This document shows, piece by piece, positions 61,915 through 64,000 of a DNA stretch of 64,000 bases. Source of the stretch: Neobacillus bataviensis LMG 21833. GTDB lineage: Bacteria > Bacillota > Bacilli > Bacillales > Cytobacillaceae. The DNA lies in the NCBI RefSeq assembly GCF_000307875.1, contig NZ_AJLS01000003.1:17205-81204 (forward strand), given 5' to 3'. The notes below the pieces were generated by a model, which was not told where the DNA came from, did not search any database, and saw nothing but the letters and a program-made list of their open reading frames with translations. How positions within the stretch are numbered: the first letter of the stretch is position 1; every line of letters starts with the position of its first letter. The position numbers and the translations under genes were made by a program.

Positions 61915-61942
61915 TGATTTATATTTTCCTTTCATGTAAAAT
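61914..61942 (+). promoter_or_regulatory. Promoter of TetR gene
   Basis: TTGATT (61914-61919), 17-base spacer, TAAAAT (61937-61942). The leader to the ATG at 62130 is about 180 bases. Confidence 0.6.
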
Positions 61943-62129
61943 CAATTTTAACATGACTATCTTTCAACTATTTACCCTTGCAAGTTGCCTGGATTTTGTT
62001 CTATTAACCTCGTAAGGAAAGCCCTTTCATACTATCATGACCTTTTGGTATAAATAGATATGCTGTAGACCAGTTTCACCTTATGAATAAAAATCAGAAA
62101 TTATCAGATTGGAAAAGGGGAAATGTAAA

Positions 62130-62759
62130 ATGTCCAAAAAAATGACATCGCGCCAATTGAAAGCGCTTGAAACGAAGAAAGCCATTTATGAATCTGCTTT
62201 GAAACTGTTTAAGGAAAAAGGGTTTGATAATGTACTAATCGAGGATGTTACTTCTAGCGCCGGTACTTCAAAAGGATCTTTTTATACTTACTTTAAATCT
62301 AAGGATGAAGTATTTATCGAGTATTATAAAAATATCGATGATTTATATGAAAAGTCCCATATGAACGTTAAAAATAACCCATCTCCCCACGAAAAATTAG
62401 TCTACGTATTAACCGAAGGAATCAAGTATTTAGAAACATTAGGGACAGAAATATTAACGATTGTTTTATTAAATCAACTTTCCCAAAAGGAAAAAATCCC
62501 GTTTGTTGTCAATGAAAATAGAACAATCAATAGAATTGTTAAGGAAATAATAGAAGAGGGTCAAGAATGTAATATGTTCCGCCGAGATTTAAATTCGAAT
62601 GAGCTAACTTTTCTCGTTCTTCAGTATTATAAAGGTATTTTTCTAGATTGGTGCCTACTAAAAGGTGAGTTTAATTTTAAAAGTGTGGGAGAAAAAGGAC
62701 TAAGGTGTTTAATAAATGGAATGACTGTTTCTAAAGAATTGGAAGTTGAACATAACTGA
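62130..62759 (+). CDS. TetR-family transcriptional regulator
   Basis: The 209-residue protein has a TetR helix-turn-helix (TSKGSFYTYFKSKDE near 46-60) and a helical ligand domain. The start is put at the ATG at 62130, with AAAGGGG upstream. It is divergent from the 13-gene operon and likely represses it and itself through the palindromes in between, with release by a CoA ester or acid. The hydroxyacid dehydrogenase gene follows by 66 bases. Confidence 0.85.
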   Translation: MSKKMTSRQLKALETKKAIYESALKLFKEKGFDNVLIEDVTSSAGTSKGSFYTYFKSKDEVFIEYYKNIDDLYEKSHMNVKNNPSPHEKLVYVLTEGIKYLETLGTEILTIVLLNQLSQKEKIPFVVNENRTINRIVKEIIEEGQECNMFRRDLNSNELTFLVLQYYKGIFLDWCLLKGEFNFKSVGEKGLRCLINGMTVSKELEVEHN

Positions 62760-62825
62760 TTGATTAACTACAAGACATTACTATATACGACTAATTTTCT
62801 ATTGGTATAGAAGGAGTGAAACGTA

Positions 62826-63797
62826 ATGTATAAAATTATTTCAACCTCACCGACATTTGGTAAATATTCAAAAAAGCCGCTTGAATTACTAAGTAGGAAT
62901 CATTGCGAGGTTACCTTTTTGTCAAACCAAACCCCCTTTTTTAAAACTGACTTTATAGAAGCACTGAAAGAGGCAGATGGATTAATTCTTGGATTTGAAA
63001 ATATTACTGATGAGATACTTTCAAACGCACCAAAATTGAAAATCATCGCAAAGCATGGAACAGGTGTCGATAATATTGATATTGTTGCAGCACAAAAAAG
63101 AGGGATTGTTGTTGCAAATGCCCAAGGGGCTAACCGCCATGCAGTAGCGGACTTTGTTTTTGGCACTATGTTGTCCATTTCAAGAAAGATTTGTGAATCA
63201 AGCAATCTTGTAAAAAGAGGAGATTGGCAGAGTATTATTGGGAATGATATTTATGGAAAAACATTAGGGGTGATTGGAACGGGGAAAATAGGTAAAGAAG
63301 TTATACGCAGAGCAAAAGGTTTTAATATGGATATCCTTGCCTTTGATCTCTATCCTGACCGTACACTAGAGCAATTAAATTTAGTAAAATACGTTTCTTT
63401 TGATGAACTCATCGGCACTGCTGATATTATTACTATTCATGCGGATTTAAGTAATAAATCAGCTTCTATGATAGGAAAAAGCGAGTTTGACAGAATGAAA
63501 AAGGAGGCATTGTTGATAAATACAGCACGGGGAGGCATTGTGGATGAAGATGCATTATATGAGGCACTTTATTCAAAAAAGATTAAAGGCGCTGCCCTAG
63601 ACGTATTTCAAACTGAACCTCTAGGAAATCATAAACTGTTAGAGCTTGACAATTTTTTTGCTACTCCACATATTGCCGGTTATTCCGAAGAGGCATTAGT
63701 TGAAGTCGGATTCATCACGGCGAGAAATATTATCAATGTTTTGTCGGGTCTCGATGCAGAATATGAAGTATCACCTTGCGAGGGTGGACTAAACTAG
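62826..63797 (+). CDS. D-2-hydroxyacid dehydrogenase (phosphoglycerate-dehydrogenase-like)
   Basis: The 323-residue NAD-dependent enzyme has GTGKIG (151-156), Asp174 (NAD choice), catalytic Arg235 (NTARGG), Glu264 (FQTEP) and His282 (TPHIAG). It reduces or oxidises a 2-keto/2-hydroxy acid; the usual SerA C-terminal regulator domain is absent. AAGGAG precedes the ATG. It may act with the adjacent operon. The last six or so codons are formed from DNA that is antisense to a radC remnant, so the C-terminus is probably not native. Confidence 0.82.
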   Translation: MYKIISTSPTFGKYSKKPLELLSRNHCEVTFLSNQTPFFKTDFIEALKEADGLILGFENITDEILSNAPKLKIIAKHGTGVDNIDIVAAQKRGIVVANAQGANRHAVADFVFGTMLSISRKICESSNLVKRGDWQSIIGNDIYGKTLGVIGTGKIGKEVIRRAKGFNMDILAFDLYPDRTLEQLNLVKYVSFDELIGTADIITIHADLSNKSASMIGKSEFDRMKKEALLINTARGGIVDEDALYEALYSKKIKGAALDVFQTEPLGNHKLLELDNFFATPHIAGYSEEALVEVGFITARNIINVLSGLDAEYEVSPCEGGLN

Positions 63798-64000
63798 CAT
63801 TCAAGCTTCCAACATGAGCCCTATGTAGCCCAACTACCTGATTTTTTGTATTAAACCTCAGCACAAGAAGTACTTCTTGGTTTTCATCCGCAATGTAAGA
63901 GGCAGCAAATTTTTGACCCATCTTCCGGGGGACGAATGACTACTGCGCAAAGGGTTGATTCCTTAATTTCTTGTTTAATTCGTAAGCGTCAAATATTACC
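63778..64000 (-). pseudogene. radC-like (JAB/MPN) remnant, frameshifted and truncated
   Basis: On the minus strand two frames together give a RadC middle part: LRIKQEIKESTLCAVVIRPP then, after a frameshift near 63905, FAASYIADENQEVLLVL with RFNTKNQVVGLHRAHVG and SLNASLVHPR. Homology stops at the HPR near 63778. The catalytic HNHPSGD part that should follow is missing and the downstream sequence is that of the dehydrogenase gene. The upstream part runs off the window. Confidence 0.75.

Larger units (their letters stand above)
61587..62129. other. Divergent regulatory region of the operon and TetR gene
   Basis: Contains two consensus promoters facing outward and two related palindromes centred on GTCATTGACTC (61662-61682 and 61894-61914). 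The middle holds AT-rich DNA and no gene. Confidence 0.65.

Overview
The window reads as chromosome of a low-GC, aerobic, endospore-former-type Bacillaceae (Neobacillus/Bacillus-like). The grounds are AAAGGAGG-type ribosome sites, frequent TTG/GTG starts, consensus sigma-A promoters, CcpA cre-type sites, a CspD-like cold-shock gene and an IS256-family element. Species cannot be fixed by eye. No rRNA, tRNA or CRISPR array was seen.

Layout. 1-6.6 kb: small housekeeping and unknown genes (nucleotidyltransferase fragment, isochorismatase-like hydrolase, SRPBCC and VOC proteins, a coupled 51-residue membrane protein, an RNA methyltransferase, cold-shock protein) with a 52-bp tandem repeat. 6.7-15.3 kb (minus): a sugar-acid operon made of IclR regulator, semialdehyde dehydrogenase, TIM-barrel-like unknown, FAH-family enzyme, KdgT permease and a three-gene UxaA-family set. 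15.5-19.8 kb (plus): YheO/DauR-type regulator, PatB/MalY C-S lyase, RidA and amino-acid permease, with a consensus cre site. 20.2-26.6 kb: GntP permease, second semialdehyde dehydrogenase and Fe-alcohol dehydrogenase, divergent from LysR, then an IclR gene. 26.8-40.8 kb (minus): an MBL hydrolase and a large D-peptide/D-amino-acid operon (DppBCDF transporter with its binding protein, DppA D-aminopeptidase, two D-cysteine-desulfhydrase-type enzymes, M17 and P1 peptidases, D-amino-acid transaminase). 41.0-46.2 kb: IS256 element, then PadR regulator, two-gene ABC exporter and a broken IsdG-like gene. 48.3-61.6 kb (minus): a 13-gene operon joining a Liv-type ABC importer to a LeuCD-like hydratase, an isocitrate-lyase-superfamily lyase, CoA ligase, SDR, two acyl-CoA dehydrogenases and an APH-fold kinase. 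A TetR gene and a hydroxyacid dehydrogenase diverge from it. The window ends in a decayed radC fragment.

How it works together. Three separate catabolic islands each carry their own importer, catabolic enzymes and local regulator, which suits a soil or plant-litter scavenger. The 13-gene operon is the best candidate for an undescribed pathway. Its ligase, SDR, ACAD and APH-kinase set matches the logic of 4-hydroxyacyl-CoA (levulinate, Lva) catabolism, while the hydratase plus lyase pair matches the logic of 2,3-dimethylmalate cleavage. I know of no characterised operon that joins the two.

Between the islands the spacers are rich in repeats: two intact 275-276-bp MITE copies with perfect 8-bp target duplications, a roughly 430-bp intergenic repeat in three copies, a 21-bp-period array, and GAAGCAG/CTGCTTC palindromes that seem to double as terminators.
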